DNA from: Chrysomallon squamiferum
Taxonomy: Eukaryota > Mollusca > Gastropoda > Neomphalida > Peltospiridae
Assembly: GCA_012295275.1 (NCBI GenBank)
Contig: CM022676.1
Location: 967,841 to 1,031,840, forward strand
Length of the DNA: 64,000 nt
Direction: 5' to 3'
Part shown: piece after piece, positions 63,159 to 64,000 of the stretch
How positions within the stretch are numbered: the stretch's first letter is position 1
Layout: each line of letters begins with the position of its first letter
Translations under genes and position numbers: made by a program
The notes under the pieces: model-generated
Seen by the model: only the letters and a program-made list of their open reading frames with translations
What the model was told of the DNA's origin: nothing
Databases searched by the model: none

Positions 63159-64000
63159 TGTATAATATGTTAACTTGCTTGTTTTATTTTTAATATAGTT
63201 ACAATTAATATTTTAATACAAGATGTAGAATTTTAGTGAATTTAATATAATTTTTACTTAATTTTGTAATCAAAAAACGTTAAATCATTTAAATAACGAT
63301 CAGATACATACATATATATATATATATACAATTAATGAGCGTTTATAGTATTAACAAGGACAGTGGGGGAGAGGGTTTGAGGTTGAAATAGGGAGGTAAC
63401 AAGAGGGATTTTAAAATTTCGTGCTGGGAAAGTGAATTGTGTCGTGCTGGGAGGAGGATAGCATTCCGTTTCTTACCCAGTTTGATGTCGGTTGTTCGTC
63501 AGTGCTCGAAGTTCGAATTTGAAATTGGATTCCTAAGTGCGAAGAAGCGCAAAAGGTAAACAAACAGCTAATCCTCCGTATTAAAAAGGTGTTGCAGAGC
63601 TTAAAGGCGATTGGCTGCTGGCCGATTCAGTAGTCCGGTCGCTGTTCGGATTCTGATTGGCTGCAGTGATTCTTGAAGCGGATTGGTCGGAATGTGTCCT
63701 AAGATCTCTTGATGGCGATTGGTTGCTGGGTCCGAAGAGCTCTCGAAGGTGATGTGAGTCTGATTGGCTGCAGTGCTTCTCGAATTTGATTGGTCGGAAT
63801 GTGTCCTAATCTCTCTTGATGGCGATTGGTTGGTTTTCGATTCCGTCGTAATCCCAAGTACGATAGTACGAGTAAAGAAAGTGAACTCCTGTTAACTGCA
63901 CAAAAGAATTGAAACGAAATCCACGAGAATACCTCTGAGCTAATCCTGATTGACCGACGTCAAAATGTGAGCAAATCTGTCTGAGCGAATCTCTGTGAGC
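63159..64000. promoter_or_regulatory. CCAAT-box-rich tandem repeat, candidate promoter
   Basis: After an AT-rich stretch (63160-63350, with a TA run at 63314-63330) the sequence turns GC-richer with no long open frame. Seven GATTGG (inverted CCAAT) boxes lie at 63609, 63655, 63681, 63717, 63762, 63788 and 63824. Three of them recur exactly 107 bp later (63655/63762, 63681/63788, 63717/63824), showing a tandem duplication of a 107-bp unit. Such clusters suit NF-Y binding and may be the promoter of a gene beyond the right edge or of a repeat. The direction is unknown. Confidence 0.4.

Overview
This is an AT-rich animal nuclear segment: spliced genes with GT-AG introns, dense CA and AAT microsatellites, and several classes of transposable element. 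Gene content (a PP2A scaffold very close to the vertebrate protein, an Ig-domain membrane protein on symmetrical phase-1 exons, KRBA2-like integrase debris and an RNase-H-bearing LINE) suggests a lophotrochozoan, most likely a mollusc. The species cannot be named from sequence alone. No rRNA, tRNA, CRISPR array or bacterial operon was seen.

Layout. (1) 565-6209, minus: the first six coding exons of cystathionine beta-synthase, running off the left edge. Its third intron carries a 36-bp minisatellite split by a 1.9-kb inverted-repeat DNA transposon. (2) 8561-9319, minus: an intronless endonuclease/exonuclease/phosphatase-fold gene. (3) 10900-22341, plus: the complete 15-exon PP2A scaffolding subunit A gene, with a partial duplication of exon 9 inside intron 10. 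(4) 22342-30040: mostly intergenic, with a decayed KRBA2-like integrase copy. (5) 30041-38268, plus: a reconstructed six-exon type I membrane protein (signal peptide, two Ig-like exons, transmembrane exon, 13-nt microexon, short tail). (6) 39343-47525, minus: a reconstructed seven-exon single-pass membrane protein with a Cys-rich ectodomain and a tyrosine- and proline-rich tail. A recent Ty3/gypsy LTR retrotransposon (41191-46076) sits in its fourth intron. (7) 49254-56433, plus: a reconstructed twelve-exon gene for an unrecognised charged protein with an internal 24-residue repeat. Its last intron holds a decayed L1/Tx1-like LINE. (8) 56937-63158, minus: a nearly full-length but frameshifted I-superfamily LINE. 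(9) 63355-64000: a GC-richer block with seven GATTGG (inverted CCAAT) boxes arranged on a 107-bp repeat.

The two membrane-protein genes are convergent neighbours with about 1.1 kb between their stop codons. One has duplicated Ig-like exons and the other has a tail rich in candidate phosphotyrosine sites. This makes 30-47.5 kb the most interesting segment, with a possible role in surface recognition or signalling; that role is inference. Exon models were built by hand from splice sites and codon phase and have not been checked against transcripts.
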